A stretch of 64,000 nt of DNA, taken from assembly GCF_022024035.1 (NCBI RefSeq), contig NZ_CP091787.1, positions 1,798,001 to 1,862,000 of the forward strand, in the 5' to 3' direction. Below, piece by piece: positions 10,072 to 19,007 of this stretch. The translations under genes and the position numbers were made by a program. Origin of the DNA: Prevotella sp. E13-17 (GTDB lineage: Bacteria; Bacteroidota; Bacteroidia; Bacteroidales; Bacteroidaceae). The stretch's first letter is position 1. Each line of letters starts with the position of its first letter. The notes beneath the pieces are model-generated. The model did no database searches. It was given only the letters and a program-made list of their open reading frames with translations, and was not told the origin of the DNA.

Positions 10072-11081
10072 TTAAATATTTTTATCTTATTCAGCAAATG
10101 ATTCTTTCGCTCTAATAATACTATCTCAATAATCAGCAGTATTAGTGCAATGACACCAAATGTCTGAAACTGTTCTGAATAGTTACTATATACAGCGGAG
10201 TCACTCTTCTCAAGTTTATCAAGTTCCTTATCAAGTATTTGCTGAGCACTTGATGAATTGTCAACATGTATATAGACACCACCGCCAGCCTGAGCTATCT
10301 CTTTACACATGTCCTCGTTTAGTCTTGACAATACAGTTTCACCTGTACGATCAATCATATATCCACCGGTCTCTTTGTTAGGAATGGGAGCACCTTTCGA
10401 TGTGCCGATTCCCAACATATAAATATTCATCCCATTGTCTTTTGCTTCCTTGGCAGCCTCTAGTGCGCCTCCCTCGTGGTCTTCGCCATCAGTTATCACA
10501 ATAATTGCTTTTCCTACATGTTCTTGTTGAGTGAAGCTATGAGAAGCCATATTAATAGCACTTGCAATATCTGTACCCTGATTGACTATCATTGATGGCT
10601 CAATACTATTGAGGAACATCTTTGCGGATACATAGTCATTTGTAATAGGCAACTGTACAAAAGCATCACCTGCAAAGATAATCAGACCTATTTTGTCGTC
10701 GCTAAAGGTCTCAACAAGTCCTTCCACTAACATCTTTGCACGATCCAAACGACTTGGAGTGACATCTTCTGCTAACATGGAGTTACTAATGTCTATCGCA
10801 ATCATTGTTTCAATACCGGAGCGTTTTTCCTCACTAATTTGATTTGCCTCCTGTGGACGAGCTAACATGATAATCATGAATACCAACGATAGTTCGAGCA
10901 AAAGAAATTTAATCAGTCCACGCCATCTTGACACATCTGGCATCAGTTGATACAAAAGATTTGGATCGCCAAATTTACGAAGACTGCTTTTCCGTTTAAA
11001 ATATTGAACAATATAGATAAGTGCCAATACAATTACAATTGACACAAGCCATAAATATTCTGGGTTTTCAAATCTAAACAT
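10068..11081 (-). CDS. batB: BatB, VWA-domain membrane protein
   Basis: 337 residues: two N-terminal membrane helices, a von Willebrand A domain with an intact metal-ion adhesion motif (DISNSMLAED, plus ITDGEDHEGG), and one C-terminal helix (FGVIALILLIIEIVLLERK). It shares its plan with BatA next door (DVSTSMLAED), the expected paralogue pair. VWA proteins of this cluster are thought to form a membrane complex remodelled by the MoxR ATPase. Confidence 0.95.
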   Translation of the reverse strand: MFRFENPEYLWLVSIVIVLALIYIVQYFKRKSSLRKFGDPNLLYQLMPDVSRWRGLIKFLLLELSLVFMIIMLARPQEANQISEEKRSGIETMIAIDISNSMLAEDVTPSRLDRAKMLVEGLVETFSDDKIGLIIFAGDAFVQLPITNDYVSAKMFLNSIEPSMIVNQGTDIASAINMASHSFTQQEHVGKAIIVITDGEDHEGGALEAAKEAKDNGMNIYMLGIGTSKGAPIPNKETGGYMIDRTGETVLSRLNEDMCKEIAQAGGGVYIHVDNSSSAQQILDKELDKLEKSDSAVYSNYSEQFQTFGVIALILLIIEIVLLERKNHLLNKIKIFK

Positions 11082-11093
11082 CTTATTTATTCT

Positions 11094-12110
11094 TTATGGA
11101 ATACGACGAAATACTGTCACCCTCAACAAAATCTCAATCATTAGTGAGACTATAGCGAAAAGGGCATATCTTTGATAATCCTCGTAATACCTGCTGAACT
11201 TCTGAACTTCCAACTTAGATTTCTCTAATTTGTCTATCTCATGATAAATTTCACGTAATTCCTCGGCATTTGTCGCTCTATAGAATTTTCCATTTGTCGT
11301 GGATGCTATATCATTCAACGTTTTTGTGTCTATCTCTACTGGTACTTGTATATATTGGATGTCATTTCCTACGGTAAGCGGATATGGAGCCGTTCCATTG
11401 GTTCCGACACCAATAGTATAGATTCTAACACCTAAACTATTTGCAATTTCGGCAGCGGTCATAGGTGATATATCTCCTCGGTTATTTGTACCATCCGTCA
11501 ATAGAATAACCACGCGACTCTTAGCTTGAGAGTCTTTAAGTCTGCTGACGGCATTTGCGATACCCATACCAATGGCCGTGCCATCATCTATCAATCCTCT
11601 TGCAGCAATATCCGTACGAACATTTTGTAACAGAGACAACAACGACGCATGATCAGTGGTCATGGGACACTGAGTAAATGCCTCGCCAGCAAAGATTGTC
11701 AAGCCTATATTATCATTGGGACGATCGGCGATAAACTCTGCTGCGACTATTTTTGCAGCTTCAAGTCGGTTGCGAGCATGATGTGCACGATCCTTTAAAT
11801 CTTCTGCCAGCATTGATGTAGATACATCCATGGCCATCATAATGTCAATACCCTCAACATTCTCTTTAGTCTTTGAATCATGTGTTTGAGGTCTTGCTAA
11901 AGCAATAACGAGAAAAACAAATGCAAAAATACGAAGAATTGGCAATATTGGAATGAAAAGGACTCGCCAACTGCGTGGTGCCTGAGCGAACGAGAAAGTG
12001 TTTGCAAGGCGGATTGTTGGCTCACTTTTCTTTCTATATAAAAGATACCATATCAAATATGGTATAATAAGAAAGAGTAGAAATAAATATTCTTTATTGG
12101 CAAACTCCAT
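11094..12110 (-). CDS. batA: BatA, VWA-domain membrane protein
   Basis: 338 residues with two N-terminal helices (EYLFLLFLIIPYLIWYLLY and the IPILPILRIFAFVFLVIALARPQ stretch), a VWA domain with a complete metal site (DVSTSMLAED, LLTDGTNNRGD) and a C-terminal helix. The ALARPQ sequence after helix two is a hallmark shared with BatB (MLARPQ). Spacing is 13 bases to the BatD-like gene upstream and 12 to batB downstream. Confidence 0.95.
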   Translation of the reverse strand: MEFANKEYLFLLFLIIPYLIWYLLYRKKSEPTIRLANTFSFAQAPRSWRVLFIPILPILRIFAFVFLVIALARPQTHDSKTKENVEGIDIMMAMDVSTSMLAEDLKDRAHHARNRLEAAKIVAAEFIADRPNDNIGLTIFAGEAFTQCPMTTDHASLLSLLQNVRTDIAARGLIDDGTAIGMGIANAVSRLKDSQAKSRVVILLTDGTNNRGDISPMTAAEIANSLGVRIYTIGVGTNGTAPYPLTVGNDIQYIQVPVEIDTKTLNDIASTTNGKFYRATNAEELREIYHEIDKLEKSKLEVQKFSRYYEDYQRYALFAIVSLMIEILLRVTVFRRIP

Positions 12111-12123
12111 TTATTATTCTCTT

Positions 12124-13185
12124 TTAAATAAGTTCATAAATACAATATAGAACATATCCAAACAGCAACAGTACGAGGGTGCAGAAAACAGAAATTGTAA
12201 TCTGTAAGAGCAATCGGCTATTCTTTGAACGTAATTCTTCTGATGATAACTGTTCTTTTATTGTCGTTGGTGTGTCGGGAATGTCTATCTTCGTCTTATT
12301 GATAAAGTCAACAGCATTTACAAGATTAGCGTCGTTCTCATTAATGAGTGTCGAATATTTGGCAAACTTAACAAGATCTGCAGTATTAAACAATTGCTTC
12401 AATTCTTCAAGAGATTTTGGATCGTCTGAAGACATTAATCTCTCAATAATCTCACTACTTGTCATCTCCATTGCATTGAAGCCATAACGTTCCTCGATGT
12501 ATTTACGAAGCGTGTCTGTAAGTTTCGTGTAGTAATCCTTAGGATTCTCAGACATAATCATCTTGTCGGCTTTGATTTCTTCTATAACCATCATTGCCCT
12601 CTGATGAGGTTGTACCTTTTTAATAATCTTGATCTTAGAGATAATTGGTTTGTTATCCCTTAATCTCAGATAAAGATAATAGGTTATAGCAATAAGAACG
12701 ATAATAACAAAGCTGAGCCAGAAAGGAACACTCCATTCCCCATTCCACAAGAACGGATTGTTTTGAACGTCCTTTGGACCATAGTATTTCTCATAATTTG
12801 TTGTATCGACATCTACCGTTAAAACCTTTAAAGCCAACTTGTTAGTCTTATACTCTTTACCATCGACTTTAACAATCAAAGGTGGCAAATAGTAAAGTGT
12901 ATCCTCAAAAGAAGTCAGCACGTAGGAGCGGGAATGACGAACACTTCCATCTTTAGTGACCTCAGATTCTTTCTCTATGGCTCCAAGAAATTCAACTCCT
13001 GCAGGCATCAACCCTTCTTTAGGAAAGTCAACGCGGGAATCGGGAGGTGTTGTTGCACAAATCGTTAGTTCTACTTGTTGACCAACAAGCATTTCCACAG
13101 CACTTAGACTAGATTCAACCTTGACCTGCGCATTAACTTGTATGGACAACAACAAGAGAAAAATACTATATATAATTTTCTTCAT
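12124..13185 (-). CDS. BatD-like / DUF4381-type membrane protein
   Basis: 353 residues: signal peptide ending NVNAQ-like (IQVNAQ), a beta-sandwich region (QQVELTICATTPPDSRVDFP), a central membrane helix (PFWLSFVIIVLIAITYYLYL), a cytoplasmic helical part with YYTKLTDTLRKYIEERYGFNAMEMTSSEII, and a second helix at the C-terminus. The central block is typical of the DUF4381-like component encoded between DUF58 and batA in Bacteroidales. It overlaps the DUF58 gene by one base, so the stoichiometric link to MoxR, DUF58 and BatA is likely. No enzymatic motif is visible. Confidence 0.85.
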   Translation of the reverse strand: MKKIIYSIFLLLLSIQVNAQVKVESSLSAVEMLVGQQVELTICATTPPDSRVDFPKEGLMPAGVEFLGAIEKESEVTKDGSVRHSRSYVLTSFEDTLYYLPPLIVKVDGKEYKTNKLALKVLTVDVDTTNYEKYYGPKDVQNNPFLWNGEWSVPFWLSFVIIVLIAITYYLYLRLRDNKPIISKIKIIKKVQPHQRAMMVIEEIKADKMIMSENPKDYYTKLTDTLRKYIEERYGFNAMEMTSSEIIERLMSSDDPKSLEELKQLFNTADLVKFAKYSTLINENDANLVNAVDFINKTKIDIPDTPTTIKEQLSSEELRSKNSRLLLQITISVFCTLVLLLFGYVLYCIYELI

Positions 13186-14054
13186 TAACCTCTTTGTTTA
13201 AAAAGTACCATTAGAGATTTGACAAAATCCTCGTCAGTTGCAATACTGACATTATCTACATTGCTTCTAACGAACATATCTTTTAAATCAGATTGTTGTT
13301 TCAGCCAATATTGATGATAAGCATTTCTAAGACTCTTGCTCGATGTGTCCACGTATTGTTCGTAACCAGTTTCTGCATCAACAACTTTCATTAATCCTAT
13401 ATTAGGCAGTTCGCTGGCACGCTTGTCATAGATTTGAATGGCCACCACATCGTGTTTACGATTAGCAATGACCAATTGCTGGAGGAAACTGTTTCTTACA
13501 TAGAAATCACTCAAAATGAAAGCAGTACAACGACGTTTAGAAACACTGGTCAGGAACTCAATTGCTTTACCGACGTCTGTTCTCTTACTATCGGCCTTAA
13601 AATCGAGCATTTCACGTATGATATACAAAATATGTTTGCGGCCATTCTTTGGAGGAATGTATTTCTCGATTTTATCTGAGAAAAATATCACACCTATTTT
13701 ATCGTTATTCTGGATAGCAGAAAAAGCAAGTGTTGCAGCTATTTCTGTTGCCATATCACGTTTCATCATGCGCTGAGTTCCAAATTCCAACGAGCCACTA
13801 ACATCAATAAGCAACATGACCGTCAACTCACGCTCTTCTTCAAACACCTTGACATACGGTTTGTTAAAACGCGCTGTAACGTTCCAGTCTATGTCTCTTA
13901 CATCATCGCCATATTGGTATTCCCGAACTTCAGAAAATGCCATACCGCGACCTTTGAAAGCCGAATGGTATTGACCTGCAAAAATATTTGAACTAAGGCC
14001 ACGAGCCTTAATTTCAATCTTTCTTACTTTCTTTATAATTTCTGATGTCTCCAT
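13185..14054 (-). CDS. DUF58 protein of the MoxR/Bat cluster
   Basis: 289 residues, soluble. The DUF58 signature is GRGMAFSEVREYQYGDDVRDIDWN followed by KPYVKVFEEERELTVMLLIDVSGS, the latter being a VWA-like metal site (DVSGS). Proteins of this family are always found beside MoxR AAA ATPases and are presumed clients or adaptors. One-base overlaps join it to moxR and to the BatD-like gene. Confidence 0.93.
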   Translation of the reverse strand: METSEIIKKVRKIEIKARGLSSNIFAGQYHSAFKGRGMAFSEVREYQYGDDVRDIDWNVTARFNKPYVKVFEEERELTVMLLIDVSGSLEFGTQRMMKRDMATEIAATLAFSAIQNNDKIGVIFFSDKIEKYIPPKNGRKHILYIIREMLDFKADSKRTDVGKAIEFLTSVSKRRCTAFILSDFYVRNSFLQQLVIANRKHDVVAIQIYDKRASELPNIGLMKVVDAETGYEQYVDTSSKSLRNAYHQYWLKQQSDLKDMFVRSNVDNVSIATDEDFVKSLMVLFKQRG

Positions 14055-15049
14055 CAGGGTACTTCAACTTTATTAATTATTTTACTTACAATTTCTTCAC
14101 TGGTTACATTAGAAGCTTCTGCTTCATATGTCAAACCTATACGATGGCGTAAAACATCGTGAGCAACAGCTCTTACATCTTCTGGGACAACATATCCACG
14201 ACGTTTGATAAACGCATATGCTCGAGCTGCCTTTGCCAAATTGATACTTGCACGTGGTGAACCGCCAAAAGAAATCATGTCCTTGAGTTCCTTAAGTCCA
14301 TAACGTTCAGGGAATCTAGTAGCAAAAACAATATCTGCAATATATTGCTCAATCTTCTCGTCAATATATACTTCGCGAACAACTTCACGCGCTTTCAAAA
14401 TATCTGCAGAAGTAGTAACTGGTTTAACCTTAGGAAGCGAGCCAGCAATATTTTCGCGAATAATTTTCTTTTCTTCTTCGAGCGTAGGATAATCAATAAC
14501 AACTTTTAGCATAAAACGGTCAACCTGAGCTTCGGGGAGAGGATATGTTCCTTCCTGTTCGATAGGGTTTTGTGTCGCCATCACAAGGAATGGACTTGGC
14601 ATCTCAAATGTTTCGCTTCCAATAGTCACTTGTTTTTCCTGCATAGCTTCCAATAGCGCACTTTGAACTTTTGCCGGCGCACGGTTTATCTCGTCTGCTA
14701 ATACAAAGTTTGCGAAGATAGGTCCTTTTTTTGTTTGAAAGCGTTCGTCCTTTTGAGAATATATCATAGTACCCGTTACGTCAGCAGGCAAAAGGTCTGG
14801 TGTAAACTGAATACGACTGTAATCGGCATCAATAAGCTGTGAAAGAGTCTTGATAGCCAATGTTTTTGCCAAACCAGGAACACCTTCAAGCAGAATATTG
14901 CCATCACTCAGCAATCCAATAAGCAACGAATCAACAAGATGCTTCTGTCCAACGATCACCTGATCCATGCCTGCTACCAAATTGGTAACAAAGCTGCTTT
15001 GCTGCTCAATCCGCATGTTAAGTTCGCGGATATCAATATTTTCTGTCAT
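14054..15049 (-). CDS. MoxR-family AAA+ ATPase
   Basis: 331 residues with Walker A GVPGLAKT at 56-63, Walker B/sensor region FVLADEINRAPAKVQSALLEAMQE, sensor 1 MATQNPIEQEGTYPLPEAQVDRF and a C-terminal lid. MoxR ATPases act as chaperones that load metal or remodel VWA-domain proteins; the batA and batB products are the obvious clients. It sits 19 bases after the HU-LysM gene, the largest gap in the minus-strand train. Confidence 0.96.
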   Translation of the reverse strand: MTENIDIRELNMRIEQQSSFVTNLVAGMDQVIVGQKHLVDSLLIGLLSDGNILLEGVPGLAKTLAIKTLSQLIDADYSRIQFTPDLLPADVTGTMIYSQKDERFQTKKGPIFANFVLADEINRAPAKVQSALLEAMQEKQVTIGSETFEMPSPFLVMATQNPIEQEGTYPLPEAQVDRFMLKVVIDYPTLEEEKKIIRENIAGSLPKVKPVTTSADILKAREVVREVYIDEKIEQYIADIVFATRFPERYGLKELKDMISFGGSPRASINLAKAARAYAFIKRRGYVVPEDVRAVAHDVLRHRIGLTYEAEASNVTSEEIVSKIINKVEVP

Positions 15050-15068
15050 ACTATATCTGTTTTAATAT

Positions 15069-16337
15069 TTATTTCTTTAATTTCTTTTTAACCACAAGTT
15101 TTGGTATAAGGATTTCCTGTCCTTCCTCTAAAACGGTGGACGCTTTCATGTCATTATACACTTCCATATAACATTCCATACCCTCACCCAAAATCGATCT
15201 GGATATACGACCCAAAGTTTGTCCTTTTCGAGCCTTTATCACTTGGTCTGTGCCAACAATATAATAGGCACCAGTTCTAACTCTTGAATCCTTATCTTCG
15301 TATTGCCGAGAGAAACTTAAAGTATCATTTATGTTTTCTATGCTCTTGACAGAATCTGTAAGAACCTTGTTCTCTTTGGCAACCGATACGGTATCTTCTA
15401 CAGGTATATCCTCTGGTTCTATCAACATTTCTACAGATGGCTTTTCTTCTTTAGAAGGTATTGCACCAATAAGTTGACCTATGAAATAGCCGGCAGCCAA
15501 TGAGAATATAGCAACACCTATAATAATAAACACAAAAACGTATGTGTTTTTATGAATCTTTTCACCGATGTGTTCTCCTTCTTCAAAAATCAACTTTGGG
15601 TTAGAAGAGACTACTTCAGCAACATTGACTTCTGTGGCAGATGCCTTCTCGTGGTCATCAGGCTGACTATCATCAGGCTGATTATCCATTTGAGTTTCTT
15701 CCTTCTTTTCGGTTATAAAGTTCTGCTCTTTCTGCAACTCCGATTGTGCATTATCAACCATATCGGGTTGACCAGCAGAATCTTCCGACAAGTCGGCTAA
15801 TGCATCTTCAGTAGATTCCGCAGATGGTTCTTCTTTAGGCTCTGTTGCACTATCCCACCGTGGGGCTTGTTTTATATCAGAATCACTAATATTCTCATTT
15901 TCTTCTTGAGGTTCTATCTCCGTACGTTCCGCTTCAACATCATTCTCAACGGAGTTAGCCTCGACAACCGTCGAGGTTTCGACTTCTTCCTCATTAAATT
16001 CGTCTTCAAAGTTAACTCCATCATTTAGAATCACTGTTTCAAACTGTGAGAAAGGACGATTTACCAATTCCTTCATGGAAGCATCAGGGGTAAACGTCAG
16101 TTTATCGTGACCACCGATAACGACCCGGTTACCTGTGTTTACATCAACGCTTTCACGGGATTCGACACCTATAATCTTAAACGTGCCAAGTCCCTTAATT
16201 TTCACAAGTTTATCATTATCTATCCCCTCTTGAATGATCTCGACAAGGGCTTGAATAAACTTTTTTGCTTCCTGCTTGCTGATTTCGTGCTTTTCAGCCA
16301 ATACAGCTGCATGATGAAGTATGCTTACTTTTTCCAT
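15069..16337 (-). CDS. HU-domain protein with membrane helix and LysM domain
   Basis: 422 residues. Residues 1-95 are an HU/IHF fold (IKGLGTFKIIGVESRESVD, NTGNRVVIGGHDKLTFTPDASMKELVN). Residues 105-235 are acidic and low-complexity. Residues 265-292 are one membrane helix (YVFVFIIIGVAIFSLAAGYF). Residues 358-414 are a LysM domain (IKARKGQTLGRISRSILG ... EGQEILIPKL). The basic EKIHK before the helix predicts HU in the cytoplasm and LysM in the periplasm, so one chain could tie DNA to peptidoglycan. It overlaps the short HU gene by one base. The architecture recurs in Bacteroidales; its role is inferred. Confidence 0.9.
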   Translation of the reverse strand: MEKVSILHHAAVLAEKHEISKQEAKKFIQALVEIIQEGIDNDKLVKIKGLGTFKIIGVESRESVDVNTGNRVVIGGHDKLTFTPDASMKELVNRPFSQFETVILNDGVNFEDEFNEEEVETSTVVEANSVENDVEAERTEIEPQEENENISDSDIKQAPRWDSATEPKEEPSAESTEDALADLSEDSAGQPDMVDNAQSELQKEQNFITEKKEETQMDNQPDDSQPDDHEKASATEVNVAEVVSSNPKLIFEEGEHIGEKIHKNTYVFVFIIIGVAIFSLAAGYFIGQLIGAIPSKEEKPSVEMLIEPEDIPVEDTVSVAKENKVLTDSVKSIENINDTLSFSRQYEDKDSRVRTGAYYIVGTDQVIKARKGQTLGRISRSILGEGMECYMEVYNDMKASTVLEEGQEILIPKLVVKKKLKK

Positions 16338-16624
16338 TATTGTTTCTCTCCTTTCTTTATTTTATCCTTCAACGAAGGTATTGGCTTAAAGGTAAGAACT
16401 AATTTCGGGGGAACAAGCATGCGTTGACCTGTCGAAGGGTTAGTGATAATGCGCTCCAATTTCTTTTTTACCTCAAAGGAACCTAGATTGTTGATTTGTA
16501 TAGCATCACCTTCCAGGAAAGAATCTCCCATAGCGGCAATCAAAGTATTCATCATGTTTTGCGCCTTAGATGCTTTGCATCCAGTGCGCTTAGCTAAACT
16601 GGCTATAATCTCTTTGTTATTCAT
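16337..16624 (-). CDS. HU-family DNA-binding protein
   Basis: 95 residues, the normal size for HU/IHF. The arm sequence TNPSTGQRMLVPPKLVLTFKP contains the conserved beta-hairpin NPSTG and the LTFKP strand, after the usual helical body (MNTLIAAMGDSFLEGDAIQINNLGSFEVKKK). It binds and bends DNA. It could dimerise with the HU domain of the LysM fusion next to it, which would recruit DNA to the membrane; that is inference from adjacency. It overlaps the rimO stop by 8 bases. Confidence 0.92.
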   Translation of the reverse strand: MNNKEIIASLAKRTGCKASKAQNMMNTLIAAMGDSFLEGDAIQINNLGSFEVKKKLERIITNPSTGQRMLVPPKLVLTFKPIPSLKDKIKKGEKQ

Positions 16625-17918
16625 AATTGTCTTTTATTTCTCCGTAAAGATCGAATTCATCGGCATCGATGATGTGCACATTATACATATCACCGATTCT
16701 AAGATTGTACTTATTAGGAATCAACACTTCTGGATCAACTTCTGGCGAGCAGAATTCTGTTCGGCCAATATAGTAGTTACCCTCTATGCGATCTATGACA
16801 ACAGGCATTGTTGTGTTCACCTTCGAGGCTTCAATCTCTGCACTGATATTCTGCTGAATACGCATCAATTTATCCAATCTCTGTTGTTTGATTTCGCTGG
16901 GGACATCATCGTCATAGTGCTTCGCAGAATATGTTCCATCTTCCTCGGAATAAGCAAAAGCGCCCATGCGCTCGAATCGTGCCCATTTCACGAAATTGAC
17001 TAACTCGCTAAAGTCCTCGTCGGTTTCGCCAGGGAAGCCTACCATTAACGTCGTACGTATATGAATGCCAGGGACCTCCTTGCGAAGACGTTTGATGAGT
17101 TCTATGGTTTCAGCCTTTGTCGTGTTTCTACGCATTCTACTCAGCATGTGATCAGAAATGTGTTGCAGAGCAATATCCAAATATCGGCAAACGTTAGGTT
17201 TCTCGTTCATTACCTTCAACAGATCCCAAGGGAAATGCGTTGGATAAGCATAGTGTAAACGAATCCAGCGTACGCCTTCTATATCTGCCATTTGTTCTAT
17301 CAGTTGCGCAATACGCTGTTCTCCATAGATATCGACACCATAATAGGTCAATTCTTGAGCAATAATTTGGAATTCTGTCGTTCCACCCTTTACTAAAGAT
17401 CTTACCTCATCTAATATTTCTTCGATTGGTCTGCTTTGATGATGTCCAGTAATCAATGGTATGGCACAATATGCACAATGGCGATCGCAACCTTCACTGA
17501 TCTTAATATAGGCATAGTGCCGTGGTGTCGTTAACTTACGCTTACCTGTGCAGTAATTGTTTCCTTCAAGATCAGCCAACAACTTACGAAAGTTAAACTT
17601 TCCATACCAACCATCAACTTCAGGAATCTCATTTTCCAAGTCTGCAAGATAACGCTCGGAAAGACAGCCCATCACAAAGATTTTTTTGATTCTTCCTTCT
17701 TCTTTTGCCTTAACTAATTCCAAAATCAGATTAATACTTTCTTCCTTTGCATCGGCAATAAATCCACAAGTGTTTACAACAACAATATCACTTCGGGGAT
17801 TATCACTATCATGGATAACCTCATAGTTATTGGCTTCGAAAAGTCCCATGAGAACTTCCGAGTCAACAAGGTTCTTAGAACAACCGAGGGATATAAAATC
17901 TATCGTCTTACGCTTCAT
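16617..17918 (-). CDS. rimO: Ribosomal protein S12 methylthiotransferase
   Basis: Radical-SAM enzyme that adds a methylthio group to the conserved Asp of ribosomal protein S12. Three N-terminal cysteines for the auxiliary cluster are at 13, 51 and 85 and the radical-SAM cysteines at 144, 148 and 151 (CDRHCAYC). A C-terminal TRAM domain follows. The SLGCSKNLVDSEVLMG start and 433-residue length separate RimO from the tRNA enzyme MiaB. It overlaps ftsY by 11 bases; co-expression with a protein-targeting GTPase is common in Bacteroidales. Confidence 0.97.
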   Translation of the reverse strand: MKRKTIDFISLGCSKNLVDSEVLMGLFEANNYEVIHDSDNPRSDIVVVNTCGFIADAKEESINLILELVKAKEEGRIKKIFVMGCLSERYLADLENEIPEVDGWYGKFNFRKLLADLEGNNYCTGKRKLTTPRHYAYIKISEGCDRHCAYCAIPLITGHHQSRPIEEILDEVRSLVKGGTTEFQIIAQELTYYGVDIYGEQRIAQLIEQMADIEGVRWIRLHYAYPTHFPWDLLKVMNEKPNVCRYLDIALQHISDHMLSRMRRNTTKAETIELIKRLRKEVPGIHIRTTLMVGFPGETDEDFSELVNFVKWARFERMGAFAYSEEDGTYSAKHYDDDVPSEIKQQRLDKLMRIQQNISAEIEASKVNTTMPVVIDRIEGNYYIGRTEFCSPEVDPEVLIPNKYNLRIGDMYNVHIIDADEFDLYGEIKDNYE

Positions 17919-18867
17919 TCTTGAACAATGAATCTACAAAATCTTTCCTATCGAATAACTGTAAGTCTTCCATACCCTCGCCAAGACCTATGTACTTAAC
18001 AGGCACCTTCAGTTGGTCGCTTATGCCAATAACGACGCCACCCTTGGCTGTTCCATCTAGCTTGGTAACTGCTAAAGACGTAATCTGAGTGACAGCCGCA
18101 AACTGCTTAGCCTGTTCGAAAGCATTCTGACCAGTAGAACCATCCAACACCAACATAACTTCGTCAGGAGCTGTAGGTATAACCTTTTTCATGACATCCT
18201 TGATCTTTTTAAGCTCATTCATCAAGCCAATTTTATTATGCAAACGACCAGCGGTGTCAATAATAACAACGTCTGCATCATTAGCTTTAGCACTTTGCAA
18301 AGTATCGAAAGCCACACTAGCGGGGTCACTTCCCATCTGTTGCTTTACGACAGGAACGCCAACGCGTTCTCCCCAGATACATATTTGCTCAACAGCAGCC
18401 GCACGGAAGGTGTCGGCAGCGCCCAGATATACTTTCTTACCAGCCTGCTTGAATTGCCAAGCCAACTTACCAATTGTAGTAGTTTTGCCAACTCCATTAA
18501 CACCTACCACCAAAATAACGTATGGGCGATGGTCGGTTGGCAATTCCCAGTTACGGTTATCTCCGGTATTATTTTCTGCAAGCAGTGCAGCTATTTCCTC
18601 ACGAAGAATATTATTAAGCTCACTCGTAGAAACATACTTATCGCGGGCAACACGTCCTTCAATCCTCTCAATGATTTTCAACGTTGTATCAACACCAACG
18701 TCACTAGTAATAAGAACCTCCTCAAGATTATCCAAAACATCATCATCGACCTTTGACTTACCTGCTATAGCACGCGTTAATTTATCAAACACCGATGTTT
18801 TTGTCTTTTCCAATCCTTTGTCAAGTGTCTCCTGCTTGTTTCTACTAAAGAATCCAAATAATCCCAT
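17908..18867 (-). CDS. ftsY: Signal recognition particle receptor
   Basis: SRP-receptor GTPase that docks ribosome-SRP complexes at the inner membrane. The start is the ATG giving MGLFGFFSRNKQ; upstream codons are open but encode a cysteine-rich, unrelated stretch that includes the promoter. Residues 1-100 are the helical N domain, the P-loop GVNGVGKT is at 122-129, then DTAGRLHN and TKLDGTAKGG. At 319 residues it lacks the long acidic A domain of enterobacteria, as is normal here. It is the first gene of the minus-strand train. Confidence 0.97.
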   Translation of the reverse strand: MGLFGFFSRNKQETLDKGLEKTKTSVFDKLTRAIAGKSKVDDDVLDNLEEVLITSDVGVDTTLKIIERIEGRVARDKYVSTSELNNILREEIAALLAENNTGDNRNWELPTDHRPYVILVVGVNGVGKTTTIGKLAWQFKQAGKKVYLGAADTFRAAAVEQICIWGERVGVPVVKQQMGSDPASVAFDTLQSAKANDADVVIIDTAGRLHNKIGLMNELKKIKDVMKKVIPTAPDEVMLVLDGSTGQNAFEQAKQFAAVTQITSLAVTKLDGTAKGGVVIGISDQLKVPVKYIGLGEGMEDLQLFDRKDFVDSLFKNEA

Positions 18868-18894
18868 ACAATTGCATTTACATAATTTTAAATG

Positions 18895-18902
18895 CAAAAT
18901 TA
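18895..18902 (-). promoter_or_regulatory. -7 box for the ftsY-nadE train
   Basis: TAATTTTG on the minus strand, 27 bases before the ftsY ATG. It is the only good TAnnTTTG match I noticed at the head of the long minus-strand gene set. The -33 partner is weak. Confidence 0.55.
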
Positions 18903-18980
18903 CAAAAAAGAAAAGACATGCGCAAGAGTTATAACAAATCTTTGTTCTCTTTTCACATATCTTTACTATAAAAGATAATA

Positions 18981-19000
18981 TCAAAGGGGTAAACCTTTGA
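18981..19000 (-). terminator. Short hairpin after the AlkD-like gene
   Basis: Seven-bp stem (18981-18987 with 18994-19000) and six-base loop, starting 7 bases after the AlkD-like stop and followed on the minus strand by a T-rich stretch. A weak intrinsic terminator candidate. Confidence 0.45.
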
Positions 19001-19007
19001 AGGTGTA

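Noticed and set aside
18191..18934. A 247-codon open frame on the plus strand opposite ftsY
   Set aside because: It is antisense to a clear ftsY, its protein shows no motif, and long opposite frames arise from codon bias in conserved genes.
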